Positions 52,135 through 60,513 of a DNA stretch of 64,000 nt are shown here, in pieces. Each line of letters opens with the position of its first letter. The first letter of the stretch is position 1. The notes under the pieces are model-generated. The model did not search any database, had not been told where the DNA came from, and was given only the letters and a program-made list of their open reading frames with translations. Source of the stretch: Firmicutes bacterium UBA2116 (GTDB lineage: Bacteria > Bacillota > Clostridia > Tissierellales > Sedimentibacteraceae); NCBI GenBank assembly GCA_002331025.1, contig DCYG01000007.1, positions 62,001 through 126,000 of the forward strand. The letters are read 5' to 3'. The position numbers and the translations under genes were made by a program.

Positions 52135-52587
52135 ATGTATCAGAAGAGCGTCATTCATTATATGACAAAAATTTGTATTGATATTTTATTTTTCGCAGGA
52201 ATTATATGCTGTGCTTATATTCCGTTTTCATCAAGGTTATTATGGAATTATTATGGCGTAGAAAATCAAACGGAATTATTTGTTAAGGTAATATTACTGT
52301 GTTCAGGAATTTGCTGCGTATATATTTTATGGCAGCTGAAAGTGATATTTAAAACCTTATTGGAAGGCAATCCATTTATTCATGCTAATGTTGCGTGCCT
52401 TAGAAAAATATCTATGTCTTGCTTGGTTATATCGATTATTTACTTAGTTAAAATGATTTTTATGCCTACTATTTCTACTATAGTTATAATTTCAATATTT
52501 ATTGTCGGATGTCTGTTGTGTTTAACTTTAAAGGATTTGTTCAAACAATCCATTTACTACAAAGATGAAAATGATTTAACGGTGTAG
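52135..52587 (+). CDS. DUF2975-type membrane protein
   Basis: A 150-residue protein with four hydrophobic segments (about 16-36, 50-70, 86-108, 112-133) and the arrangement TLLEGNPFIHANVACLRKISMSCLVISIIYLVK, which is typical of DUF2975 proteins paired with a small Xre regulator. The role is probably regulatory or membrane sensing for the HTH partner. RBS TAGGAGG. The HTH gene follows 11 bp downstream. Confidence 0.82.
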   Translation: MYQKSVIHYMTKICIDILFFAGIICCAYIPFSSRLLWNYYGVENQTELFVKVILLCSGICCVYILWQLKVIFKTLLEGNPFIHANVACLRKISMSCLVISIIYLVKMIFMPTISTIVIISIFIVGCLLCLTLKDLFKQSIYYKDENDLTV

Positions 52588-52598
52588 GGGGTATTGTT

Positions 52599-52829
52599 AT
52601 GGCAATTATAATACAGCTTGATGTAATGATGGCTAAGAGAAAAATAGGACTTATGGAGTTAGCTGAGAAAATAAATATAACACCGGCAAATCTTTCAATA
52701 TTGAAAAATAATAAAGCAAAAGCGATTCGTTTATCAACATTGGATGAAATATGTAAGGCATTGAATTGTCAACCGGGTGATATTATAGAATATGTGGAGG
52801 ATATTGATGGAAAACAGAACGAGGATTAA
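52599..52829 (+). CDS. Small Xre-type HTH regulator (YozG-like)
   Basis: A 76-residue helix-turn-helix protein: IIIQLDVMMAKRKIGLMELAEKINITPANLSILKNNKAKAIRLSTLDEICKALNCQPGDIIEYVE. This is the typical YozG/Cro type: HTH helices plus the C-terminal QPGDIIEY segment. RBS GGGGGT. It lies immediately downstream of a DUF2975 membrane protein, and its end overlaps the start of the next gene by 23 bp. It is a good candidate to bind the TTATCGT/ACGATAA dyad. Confidence 0.92.
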   Translation: MAIIIQLDVMMAKRKIGLMELAEKINITPANLSILKNNKAKAIRLSTLDEICKALNCQPGDIIEYVEDIDGKQNED

Positions 52830-54306
52830 CTTGCTGTTATATGCAGCTTTATCTGCAATTACATTTATTTTTTTGATAATGACTTCTAATCCTGGAATCA
52901 GTATACCCTTGTTTTTCTTAATTCAGCTTGCGGCTGTTTATTTTGTAATAAGAAACAGGGGAGAAGTAAAAAATTTCAGGGGTATTTTGTGGATGGTTCC
53001 AATTTTCATTATATCTCTGAATAGATTTATAAGTGCGAGCAGCTTGTGGGCACCGATTAATTTTTTGGTAATTGTTGGTTTATACAGCGTTATGATACTG
53101 ATGCTGAAGGGAAATTTGATTATAAATAAGTTGAATTTAAAAGGAATATTATTGGTTATACTGAACGTTTTTGCACCTATAATTCATTTTATAACACCCT
53201 TCAGGTGGATTGCGGAAAGGTCTAAGGATACAGAAAGAACCTTGATTATAAAAAGAATTCTGATTGGTATTTTAATATCGGTGCCAAGTGTATTGTTTCT
53301 TGTGTTTATGCTTTCTTCCGCTGATATGATATTCAAAAATAATTTTGACAGTTACCTGATATGGATAGAAAAAGTATTTGAAGCTTTTAATTTTTTCAAC
53401 TTGATAGTGGGAACAATAGCAGGTTTGTATTTATTCGGTCATTTATATTCGGTATTTGAAGAAAAAGATAATGGTATAGAAAATATAATAACTTTGAATT
53501 CCAATCCTTTTAAGGTTAAAGGGGATATTATAATTTTAAATATTTTATTGGTTTCAATATTGTTCATATATACAATATTCATGGTTATACAATTCAGATA
53601 TTTATTTTCAGCCGGTGAGCTGCCAGACGGCTTAAATTATGCAGAATATGCAAGGCGCGGATTTTTTGAATTGGTATTTTTAAGTGTGCTTAATATCGGC
53701 TTGATATTATTGATTACATATTTGCTTAAGGATAAAATATACATTGAAAAGAACAAGTGGGCAATAGGTACTAAAATGATGTTGATTTATTTGTGTATAA
53801 TAACCGGTACACTGTTAATTTCTTCTTATTACAGGATGTCTCTTTATGATGGGGCATACGGCTTTACGAGGTTAAGAATTTTAGTTTATTTATTCTTATT
53901 CTTCGAAGCTGTCGGGTTAATATCAACACTGATTTACATACTGAAACATAACTTTAATTTATTGTTTGTATATGCGGTTATAGGAATCGGATTTTATTTA
54001 ACTATTAACATAGTCAAAATAGACACCGTAATTGCTAAAAGAAATATAGATATGTATTTATCGGGTCAGACCGAATCATTGGATATGGATTATCTTACAA
54101 GCTTGTCTGTTGATGCTGCTCCCGAAATTATAAGGCTGGTTGATGCTGATATTAAATTTGTAATAAAACATAAAGCGAGAAATTATCTTCGAGATAAATA
54201 TGAGCACCTCAGCAATCAGGAATATAACTGGCAGAGCTATAATCTGTCTGTGGATAAGGCTAAGAAGCTTTTGGAAGGGAATAAGGAAAAATTGTTGTTG
54301 AAGTAG
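52807..54306 (+). CDS. DUF4173-type polytopic membrane protein
   Basis: A 499-residue protein from the ATG at 52807 (RBS GTGGAGGA). About 11-12 hydrophobic helices are followed by a soluble C-terminal tail (about 420-499). The segments RYLFSAGELPDGLNYAEYARRGFFELVFLSVLNIGLILLI, YRMSLYDGAYGFTRLRI and NIDMYLSGQTESLDMDYLTSLSVDAAPEIIRL match the DUF4173/DUF4153 family of unknown function. It overlaps the HTH gene by 23 bp, so it belongs to that operon. Confidence 0.85.
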   Translation: MENRTRINLLLYAALSAITFIFLIMTSNPGISIPLFFLIQLAAVYFVIRNRGEVKNFRGILWMVPIFIISLNRFISASSLWAPINFLVIVGLYSVMILMLKGNLIINKLNLKGILLVILNVFAPIIHFITPFRWIAERSKDTERTLIIKRILIGILISVPSVLFLVFMLSSADMIFKNNFDSYLIWIEKVFEAFNFFNLIVGTIAGLYLFGHLYSVFEEKDNGIENIITLNSNPFKVKGDIIILNILLVSILFIYTIFMVIQFRYLFSAGELPDGLNYAEYARRGFFELVFLSVLNIGLILLITYLLKDKIYIEKNKWAIGTKMMLIYLCIITGTLLISSYYRMSLYDGAYGFTRLRILVYLFLFFEAVGLISTLIYILKHNFNLLFVYAVIGIGFYLTINIVKIDTVIAKRNIDMYLSGQTESLDMDYLTSLSVDAAPEIIRLVDADIKFVIKHKARNYLRDKYEHLSNQEYNWQSYNLSVDKAKKLLEGNKEKLLLK

Positions 54307-54327
54307 ATGTTTAAGGGGGTATTATAT

Positions 54328-54624
54328 ATGATTAGTTTTCTTATGCTTGGGAGTTTGGTTCTCAGTTTAATTGCTTGGATATTACCTGTTGTTAGTCTTA
54401 AGAGATATGAAAAACACAACAATAGGAATGGGATTAGTTTTTTTATGAGTTTAGGTGCTTGTGCTGTCTCGTTATGTTTTCAAATTATCTATAATAATCA
54501 CTTGGTTAAAATTGGGGACTTGTCAGCTTTATTAGATACATCAGGTGCTTCAACTATGGCTTCCGTAGTTCTTCTCATTGTCACAATCATTTTAAATATA
54601 ATTGCTTTGTTCGCAAGAGGTTGA
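54328..54624 (+). CDS. Small four-helix membrane protein, function unknown
   Basis: A 98-residue protein starting MISFLMLGSLVLSLIAWILPVVSLKRYEKHNNRNGISFFMSLGACAVSLCF, with three or four hydrophobic segments. The ATG at 54328 has AAGGGGGT at 6 bp. It is probably the last gene of the DUF2975/HTH/DUF4173 operon and ends at a bidirectional terminator. No family is recognised with confidence. Confidence 0.78.
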   Translation: MISFLMLGSLVLSLIAWILPVVSLKRYEKHNNRNGISFFMSLGACAVSLCFQIIYNNHLVKIGDLSALLDTSGASTMASVVLLIVTIILNIIALFARG

Positions 54625-54626
54625 AT

Positions 54627-54658
54627 AATAATAGCCACCCGTTCGGGTGGCTGTTATT
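54627..54658. terminator. Bidirectional terminator
   Basis: AATAATAGCCACCC (54627-54640), loop GTTC, GGGTGGCTGTTATT (54645-54658), then T's. It serves both convergent genes. Confidence 0.9.
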
Positions 54659-55016
54659 ATTTTTTGTGACGTGTAAATGAACTGCCGGTTTTTAAGCCAA
54701 AATACGATATTATCAGAATCAGAATGAAATATACTAGGTACAGTATATTAAATTCCTTATACATATAAAACAACAGGAGAATTAAACCGGTGATGCTTAG
54801 CCATGGCAGGTACAGCATGGTTTTTATTGGTTTTATAAACCCGATAATAACACCTGATACAGCGTATACTATCAAAACTACTAAAATTGTAACTGCTCTT
54901 TCGTAAGCTGATCCGTCGGAAAAAACCGAATTAAAAACACCGAAAAATCCAATTAATGCGCCGATTACAAAGACTACGATGTAACCGATTTTGGATTTTT
55001 TATTGTTTGTGTTCAT
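54657..55016 (-). CDS. Four-helix membrane protein, function unknown
   Basis: A 119-residue protein. Four hydrophobic segments: about 11-31 (GYIVVFVIGALIGFFGVFNS), 41-61, 68-85 and 89-108. Its N-terminus is Asn/Lys-rich and its C-terminus basic. It lies 21 bp downstream of hflC on the same strand, so may be part of the hflKC transcript. No known family recognised. Confidence 0.75.
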   Translation of the reverse strand: MNTNNKKSKIGYIVVFVIGALIGFFGVFNSVFSDGSAYERAVTILVVLIVYAVSGVIIGFIKPIKTMLYLPWLSITGLILLLFYMYKEFNILYLVYFILILIISYFGLKTGSSFTRHKK

Positions 55017-55037
55017 TTAATCACCTGTCTTTCTATA

Positions 55038-55928
55038 TTAATATCCGTTTAACACTCTGACAATATAACTGTCGGCCGGCAATATGACTGTTTTATCTCC
55101 CTGCATCGTTGCTTTTAAAGCTTCTAAGCTTCTGATAAACTCATAATACTCAACTCTCTCTGCTGTGGAATATGCTTCAGCGATAATTTTCATGTATTCA
55201 CTTTCTCCCTGACCTTTTAATTCCTCGGCAGTAGCTTTTGCTCTTGATAACAGTATGCCTACTTCCTTGTCAGTTTCATTAGTAACTTTGCTTGCTTCCA
55301 AATTTCCTTCTGCTCTGTAGCTTTCCGCCATCTGAGTTCTTTCAGAAATCATTCTGTTGTAAACTGCTGTTTCATTGTCATTTGGAAGGTCAAGGCGTTT
55401 GATTTCAACTGCAACTGTTGATATGCCGTAATTTTTCAGCTGATTATTTACCATTGTTGTTATGACAGAGTTAACATCGTCAATTGAACTATTGTCTGAA
55501 TTTATAATGTCAGTTTGGTTCATTGTTCCCAATGTGTTTTTAACTGCATTATATACAACCGCATCGATACGGTTTTCCATCTCGGAAATTCTGCTTACCG
55601 TTCTCATAAATGTTAAAGGGTCATCGATTTGCCAAACTGCGAAGTTGTCAACTACCAATGTTTTTTTGTCTCCTGTTAAAACCTCTGACGGAGGTAAGTC
55701 ATACATCATTCTGTATTGAGGAAGTTTTTCCACCTTATCTAACACAGGAACCTTAAAATGCAGACCCGCTGTATCTTGAATTTTAACAAATTGAGAAAAT
55801 CTTGTAACATATGCATATTCATTTTCTCTCACCATATATGTGGCATTAGTTACTGAAACAATCAATAATATCAGCAGTAATATTTTAAATATTCCGCCTA
55901 TTTTACTTTTTTTCTTAGTTTCCTGCAT
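55038..55928 (-). CDS. hflC: HflC, SPFH/band-7 protease modulator
   Basis: A 296-residue prohibitin-type protein. One N-terminal helix (about 10-30) is followed by the SPFH domain (VRENEYAYVTRFSQFVKIQDTAGLHFKVPVLDKVEKLPQ, RISEMENRIDAVVYNAVKNTLGTM) and a long coiled-coil (about 190-260, ERTQMAESYRAEGNLEASKVTNETDKEV). HflC and HflK form a cage complex around FtsH and modulate membrane-protein quality control. The ATG overlaps the last base of hflK. Confidence 0.94.
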   Translation of the reverse strand: MQETKKKSKIGGIFKILLLILLIVSVTNATYMVRENEYAYVTRFSQFVKIQDTAGLHFKVPVLDKVEKLPQYRMMYDLPPSEVLTGDKKTLVVDNFAVWQIDDPLTFMRTVSRISEMENRIDAVVYNAVKNTLGTMNQTDIINSDNSSIDDVNSVITTMVNNQLKNYGISTVAVEIKRLDLPNDNETAVYNRMISERTQMAESYRAEGNLEASKVTNETDKEVGILLSRAKATAEELKGQGESEYMKIIAEAYSTAERVEYYEFIRSLEALKATMQGDKTVILPADSYIVRVLNGY

Positions 55929-56980
55929 TAATTTCCACCTCCTTGAGCTTCAACTGATTCTGTAAAACCTTTTAGTGGTAACAGTTTCTGCACTCCGCCC
56001 TCTGATGAGTCGATATATACTGTTACACCCGGCAATATTTGTTCGATAACCTCCAGATACATTCTGGTTCTCGTTATATCTTTATTCTTCGCATACTCGG
56101 TGTACATAGCGTTGAACTTTGCCACGTCACCCTTTGCTTCGTTTATTTTGGATTCCTTATAGGATTCGGCATCTCTTACTAATTTGTCAGCCTGACTTTC
56201 TGCTGCAGGTAATGTTTTGTTCTTATATGCCAAGGCCTCGTTAATTCTTGTTTCTTTCTCCTGCTTTGCGGTTTCAACCTCTTTGAATGCTTTGATTACA
56301 TCTGATGTAGGCGGTTCACTGTCTTGTATTTTAACATCCAGTACTTGAACTCCCAAATCATAATGTTCTAATTTAGTTATTATTTTTTCCTTAATTTCAG
56401 CTTGTATAATAGATTTTTCGGTAGTTAAAACACCATCGACATTTTTTGAGCCGATTATTCCTCTTGCTGAGGATTGAGAAATCATCTTTAATATCTGAGG
56501 AGGATTATCTGAATGATATAAAAATTTTACAGGGTCAGATATTTTCCATTCAATAAAGAAGTCAATGTTTACTATGTTAAAATCTCCTGTAATCATTTTG
56601 GCTTCTGCTGCTACTGCGGTATTGCTTTGCTCATTTGAACCTGAGTAGCCTATCTGCAATTTTTGAGTTCTGTTTACCTCTACCTTTGTAACATTTTGTA
56701 TTGGATAGGGAAGCTTAAAATGCAGTCCCGCTGTTTCTACGCTTGTTACCTTGCCAAGTGTCGTTACAACAGCTTGTTCTGTTTCTTCTACAGTGTATTG
56801 GCAGGAGAGTATAACACCTACGATTATAATTAATAACGGTAAAATTATCAGTCCTTTTAAACTTCTTTTTTTCTTAGGCGGTCTTTCGCCAAAATCCTGC
56901 TGGTCAGCAAACTGGTTTTTATAGTCGTTTGCTTTGTTTTGCAAATTCATTAACTTTTCTAACAAGTTTCTAATTCCCAT
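55928..56980 (-). CDS. hflK: HflK, SPFH/band-7 protease modulator
   Basis: A 350-residue protein, first of the hflKC pair. A basic N-terminus (KKKRSLKGLI) and one transmembrane helix (about 42-60) are followed by the SPFH domain (VEETEQAVVTTLGKVTSVETAGLHFKLPYPIQNV), ARGIIG, VLDVKIQDSEPP and a coiled-coil (AYKNKTLPAAESQADKLVRDAESYKESKINEAKG). RBS AGGAG. It partners with HflC at the membrane around FtsH. A TATAAT at about 57027-57022 (minus) is a plausible -10. Confidence 0.94.
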   Translation of the reverse strand: MGIRNLLEKLMNLQNKANDYKNQFADQQDFGERPPKKKRSLKGLIILPLLIIIVGVILSCQYTVEETEQAVVTTLGKVTSVETAGLHFKLPYPIQNVTKVEVNRTQKLQIGYSGSNEQSNTAVAAEAKMITGDFNIVNIDFFIEWKISDPVKFLYHSDNPPQILKMISQSSARGIIGSKNVDGVLTTEKSIIQAEIKEKIITKLEHYDLGVQVLDVKIQDSEPPTSDVIKAFKEVETAKQEKETRINEALAYKNKTLPAAESQADKLVRDAESYKESKINEAKGDVAKFNAMYTEYAKNKDITRTRMYLEVIEQILPGVTVYIDSSEGGVQKLLPLKGFTESVEAQGGGN

Positions 56981-57060
56981 GGCATCTCCTTTATTATTAT
57001 TTGTTAATTGTATATATATTGATTATACCACGAAACACTATGCTTAAAAAGAAAATATAC

Positions 57061-57110
57061 GCAGATGACCCAATTTTTTATTTGGTGCCGGTCGTTTATA
57101 CTGTAAGTGC
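57061..57110 (-). repeat. Dispersed ~50-bp intergenic repeat, copy B
   Basis: On the minus strand it begins GCACTTACAGTATAAACGAC and ends TTGGGTCATCTGC, aligning along its whole length with copy A at 5311-5361. It lies between the hflK promoter region and the thiamine operon. The larger gap 56981-57413 otherwise holds the promoter, riboswitch and terminator of the thi operon; no gene is visible. Confidence 0.8.
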
Positions 57111-57189
57111 AATTAAATTTTCATTGGAATTCTAATAGTCCTTTAATATACATGCTTTACAGACCCGACAAATTTATTTACTTAATCTA

Positions 57190-57218
57190 TTGACAGTTGT
57201 ATTTTACTGTGATAGTAT
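57190..57218 (+). promoter_or_regulatory. Promoter of the thiamine-precursor transport operon
   Basis: TTGACA (57190-57195), 17-bp spacer, TAGTAT (57213-57218), about 10 bp upstream of the riboswitch 5' end. Confidence 0.7.
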
Positions 57219-57228
57219 TTACTTGAAT

Positions 57229-57336
57229 TGGGGAGCTTAATGAATTAGGCTGAGATAAAACTACTACAATGTTTTGACCCTGAAGCAGGAAAAATCTGCT
57301 TTAAACCTGATCCAGGTAATGCTGGCGTAGGTAATG
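57229..57336 (+). ncRNA. TPP riboswitch (THI element)
   Basis: The conserved pieces are present in order: GGGGAGC, GGCTGAGAT, TGACCCTGAAGC, then AACCTGATCCAGGTAATG and CTGGCGTAGGTAA. The P3 stem AGCTTAA/TTAGGCT is visible. These are the core TPP aptamer elements. A hairpin ATGTAT/ATACAT and then a terminator follow, so thiamine pyrophosphate probably causes premature termination of the transporter operon. Confidence 0.96.
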
Positions 57337-57353
57337 TATATTGCGATACATAT

Positions 57354-57380
57354 AACCTCTCCATTGCCGGAGAGGTTTTC
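57354..57380 (+). terminator. Riboswitch expression-platform terminator
   Basis: AACCTCTCC (57354-57362), loop ATTGCC, GGAGAGGTT (57369-57377), then TTC. The T-run is short. Confidence 0.7.
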
Positions 57381-57413
57381 TATTTACATAAATAATTTGT
57401 TGGAGGTTTAATT

Positions 57414-57710
57414 ATGCAAGCAAGTGTAGCAATTCAGGTTTTACCGCAGGTAAAAACAACAGAAGAGGTTTTACGTGTAGTTGATTCGGTTATTGATTAT
57501 ATTAAAAGTACGGGATTTAGTTATTACGTTGGACCCTTTGAAACAACAATTGAAGGCAGCTATGAAGAATTAATGGAAGTAGTCAAAAATTGTCAATTAA
57601 TAGCCGTTAAAGAAGGTGCTCCATCTGTAATTTCATACGTGAAAATATTCTTTAACCCGGATGGTGGTGTGTTAACTATTGAAGAAAAAATTTCTAAGCA
57701 TAATCAATAA
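57414..57710 (+). CDS. Thiamine-binding MTH1187/YkoF-type protein
   Basis: A 98-residue protein: SVAIQVLPQVKTTEEVLRVVDSVIDYIKSTGFSYYVGPFETTIEGSYEELMEVVKNCQLIAVKEGAPSVISYVKIFFNPDGG. It has the ferredoxin-like beta-alpha-beta fold and the VGPFETTIEG segment of the DUF77/thiamine-binding family. It probably binds thiamine or its pyrimidine in the cytoplasm. It is the first gene after the TPP riboswitch, and the permease gene starts within its end. Confidence 0.88.
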   Translation: MQASVAIQVLPQVKTTEEVLRVVDSVIDYIKSTGFSYYVGPFETTIEGSYEELMEVVKNCQLIAVKEGAPSVISYVKIFFNPDGGVLTIEEKISKHNQ

Positions 57711-58473
57711 AACTTCGTCATTCATTGTAATAATTGCAATTTTAATATTGTGGCAGATTTTATCTGCAACCGGTGTTGTTCCGAAGTTTATGCTGCCGTC
57801 TCCTGTTGATGTTGTTATGGCGTTCATCGGAGATTTCCCTTTGCTGATGCAGCATGCTGCAACAACATTGACAGAAGCATTTTTAGGCTTGATGATAGGT
57901 ACCTTATCAGGATTTGTAATTGCTGTAATAATGGATCATTATCCTATTGCATATAAATCTGTGTATCCGTTGATGGTACTTACTCAGACTGTACCAACCG
58001 TTGCCATTGCACCGCTTTTGGTTTTGTGGATGGGGTATGGGCTGCTGCCTAAGGTTACTCTGATTGTACTGACAACATTTTTCCCTATCGCCATAGGTCT
58101 TTTGGATGGTTTTCATACAGTTGACCATGACTCCATAAACCTGTTAAAGGCAATGGGCGCCAACAGATTACAGGTTTTTACACACATTAAACTGCCGAGC
58201 AGCTTAAGCCACTTTTTTGCGGGCTTAAAAATTTCAGTATCATATTCTGTGGTGGCTGCTGTTATCTCTGAATGGTTAGGTGGATTTTATGGTCTTGGTG
58301 TCTATATGACAAGAGTAAGAAAATCCTATTCATTTGATAAGATGTTTGCTGTTATATTTTTTATATCTTTGATCAGCTTACTATTAATGCTTGGGGTGAC
58401 ATTACTCAAAGATGCAGTGATGCCCTGGGATAGAAATAAAAACAGAAAGAAAAAAGCAAATTTAAATAATTAG
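57679..58473 (+). CDS. ABC transporter permease, ThiX-like
   Basis: A 264-residue permease with six membrane segments. The EAA loop reads DHDSINLLKAMGANRLQVFTHIKLPSSLSHFFAGLKISVSYSVVAAVISEWLGG, the SsuC/TauC/ThiX pattern. It overlaps the preceding gene by 32 bp and starts with TTG, preceded by GGTGGTG. With the substrate-binding lipoprotein and ATPase downstream it forms a thiamine pyrimidine-precursor importer under TPP control. Confidence 0.9.
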   Translation: MKKKFLSIINKTSSFIVIIAILILWQILSATGVVPKFMLPSPVDVVMAFIGDFPLLMQHAATTLTEAFLGLMIGTLSGFVIAVIMDHYPIAYKSVYPLMVLTQTVPTVAIAPLLVLWMGYGLLPKVTLIVLTTFFPIAIGLLDGFHTVDHDSINLLKAMGANRLQVFTHIKLPSSLSHFFAGLKISVSYSVVAAVISEWLGGFYGLGVYMTRVRKSYSFDKMFAVIFFISLISLLLMLGVTLLKDAVMPWDRNKNRKKKANLNN

Positions 58474-58494
58474 AAATAAGAAAGGTAAATTATT

Positions 58495-59496
58495 ATGAAA
58501 CGAAAAATATCGATTGTCATATCTGTTTTGCTGATAGCTTTATCAGTCTTGACTGCATGCTCTCAGCCTAACGGACAAAACAAAACAGAAGGAAATGAAA
58601 AGATCAGAATAGTTCTTGATTGGACACCAAATACAAATCATACAGGGTTATACGTTGCAGCAGAAAAGGGATTCTTTGCCGAAAAAGGAATTGATGTTGA
58701 AATTATGCAGCCACCCGAAGGCGGAGCAGAAATGCTGGTAGGCGGAGGTGGAGCAGAGTTCGGCATCAGCTTTCAGGATTATATAGCACCTAACTACGCA
58801 TCAGATAATCCTATGCCGTTTACAGCAGTTGCAACTATAATTCAGCACAATACTTCAGGTATAATTTCCTTAAAGGATAAAGGTATTGAAAAGCCCGCAG
58901 ATTTAGCCGGACATACATATGCTACCTGGGATTTGCCGATTGAAAAAGCAATAATCGATAAAATAGTTACCGATGACGGCGGTAAATTTGAAGATATTAA
59001 GCTGATACCCAGTACCGTAACCGATGTTGTAACTGCTTTGCAAACTGATGTGGATTCGGTGTGGGTTTACTATGCATGGGATGGAATAGCGACGCAGGTT
59101 AAAAATTTAGAAACGAATTTTTTAAACTTTGCCGATTACGGAATTGAGCTTGATTATTACAATCCTGTTATAATCGTAAATGATGATTATGCCAAGGGAA
59201 ATACCGAAGTAGTTAAGAAAGCATTGGAAGCAATCAAGCAGGGGTATGAATTTGCTATTGAAAATCCTGATGAAGCTGCCGGCATATTGATGGAAGCTGC
59301 TCCGGAGCTGGATGAAGAAATAGTGAAAGAGAGTCAGAAATGGTTAGCCGGACAGTATAAAGCGGAAGTAGAGCGATGGGGTTATATTGATCAAAGCAGA
59401 TGGGATGCATTTTATGGCTGGCTGTTTGAGAATAATCTTATAGAGAAAGAAATACCGGAGGGAACGGGATTTACAAACGAATATCTTCCTGAATAA
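58495..59496 (+). CDS. Thiamine-precursor-binding lipoprotein, NMT1/THI5-like
   Basis: A 333-residue lipoprotein. Signal and lipobox: VISVLLIALSVLTACSQ. The mature domain starts KIRIVLDWTPNTNHTGLYVAAEKGFFAEKGIDVEIMQPPEGG, the NMT1/THI5-like signature, and includes GGGGAEFGISFQDYIAPN and GIISLKDKGIEKPADLAGHTYATWDLPIEKAIID. Such proteins bind formylaminopyrimidine or related pyrimidines. RBS AAAGG. The location after the TPP switch supports thiamine use over riboflavin or taurine. Confidence 0.92.
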   Translation: MKRKISIVISVLLIALSVLTACSQPNGQNKTEGNEKIRIVLDWTPNTNHTGLYVAAEKGFFAEKGIDVEIMQPPEGGAEMLVGGGGAEFGISFQDYIAPNYASDNPMPFTAVATIIQHNTSGIISLKDKGIEKPADLAGHTYATWDLPIEKAIIDKIVTDDGGKFEDIKLIPSTVTDVVTALQTDVDSVWVYYAWDGIATQVKNLETNFLNFADYGIELDYYNPVIIVNDDYAKGNTEVVKKALEAIKQGYEFAIENPDEAAGILMEAAPELDEEIVKESQKWLAGQYKAEVERWGYIDQSRWDAFYGWLFENNLIEKEIPEGTGFTNEYLPE

Positions 59497-59516
59497 TATT
59501 TTGGGCAGAGCCGGAG

Positions 59517-60260
59517 GTGAAAATGGATAAGCTGGTTGCAAAAAACATAACTGTAAGTTATGAAGGTGCCAACATAATTGAAGACATTTCAATAGAATTG
59601 AATAAGGGCGAAATAGTATGCCTTTTAGGAGTAAGCGGCGTTGGCAAGACAACATTGTTTAATGTTATATCCGGTCTCCTTAATCCCGATGAAGGAATTG
59701 TTGAGCTCGACGGAAGGAATATAACCGGTAAAGCCGGAAACGTAAGCTACATGCTTCAAAAGGATCTGCTGATGCCTTATAAAACCATAATAGACAATGT
59801 TTCACTTCCTCTTGTTATCAGGGGTGAAAAAAAGTCAAAGGCAAGAGATATCACTGCTAAATATTTTCAGGAATTCGGACTTGAAGGAACAGAAAACAAG
59901 TATCCTTTTCAGCTGTCAGGCGGTATGAAGCAGAGGGCTGCACTGCTAAGAACATACTTGTTTTCAGATCAGGTTGCTCTTCTGGATGAGCCTTTCAGTG
60001 CCCTTGACAGCATAACTAAAAGTGTCATGCATGAATGGTACCTTCAGGTAATGAAGCAAATAAGATTATCCACTCTCCTGATTACACACGATATAGATGA
60101 GGCCATCATATTATCGGACAGAATTTATGTGATGGCAGGCAAGCCGGGAAGAATAAAGGAAGAAGTAATAATAGACGAACCAAAGCCAAGAGACAAAGAT
60201 TTTAAGGTAAGTGAAAGCTTTATTAAATATAAAAGACATATACTTAGTATCCTGATGTAA
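59517..60260 (+). CDS. ABC transporter ATP-binding protein, ThiZ-like
   Basis: A 247-residue ATPase. Walker A LLGVSGVGKTTLFNVISG, Q-loop MLQKDLLMPYKTIIDNVSLPL, signature LSGGMKQRAALLRTYL, Walker B VALLDEPFSALDSIT, and H-loop LITHDIDEAIILSDRIYVM are complete. It energises the transporter with the permease and binding protein upstream. RBS GGAGGTG. It ends in a strong terminator. Confidence 0.93.
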   Translation: MKMDKLVAKNITVSYEGANIIEDISIELNKGEIVCLLGVSGVGKTTLFNVISGLLNPDEGIVELDGRNITGKAGNVSYMLQKDLLMPYKTIIDNVSLPLVIRGEKKSKARDITAKYFQEFGLEGTENKYPFQLSGGMKQRAALLRTYLFSDQVALLDEPFSALDSITKSVMHEWYLQVMKQIRLSTLLITHDIDEAIILSDRIYVMAGKPGRIKEEVIIDEPKPRDKDFKVSESFIKYKRHILSILM

Positions 60261-60274
60261 TTATTAAGATGCAT

Positions 60275-60321
60275 AAAACGAAAAAACTTCAATCCAATAT
60301 GGGTTGAAGTTTTTTCGTTTT
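60275..60321 (+). terminator. Rho-independent terminator, 21-bp stem
   Basis: AAAACGAAAAAACTTCAATCC (60275-60295) pairs with the 21 bases at 60301-60321, with a single wobble and a 5-nt loop. The U-rich right arm serves as terminator. Confidence 0.9.
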
Positions 60322-60402
60322 GCACTTACGGTATAAGCGACCGACCCCATCGTCATCCTGAACGTAGTGAAGAATCTCATCTTTTGTCGTACGGGATTCT
60401 TC
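60322..60402 (+). repeat. Dispersed repeat copy C (partial) joined to a second repeat type
   Basis: 60322-60349 (starting GCACTTACGGTATAAGCGAC) matches the first half of copies A and B. It then joins a different motif (GTCATCCTGAACGTAGTGAA at 60352) with GAAGAATC (60369-60376) inverted as GATTCTTC (60395-60402). The second motif resembles widespread GTCATnCTGAnCGnAGTGAAG-type repeats. It lies directly after a terminator and is non-coding. Confidence 0.65.
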
Positions 60403-60513
60403 GCGGTTGCTTACTTTAATAATCAAAGTTTATTAATTTGTATGCAGTAAACATATAAGAAAGCCATGAATATCAAGTTATTAAAGTAGTATTATTTGCA
60501 TAATTATTTCATA

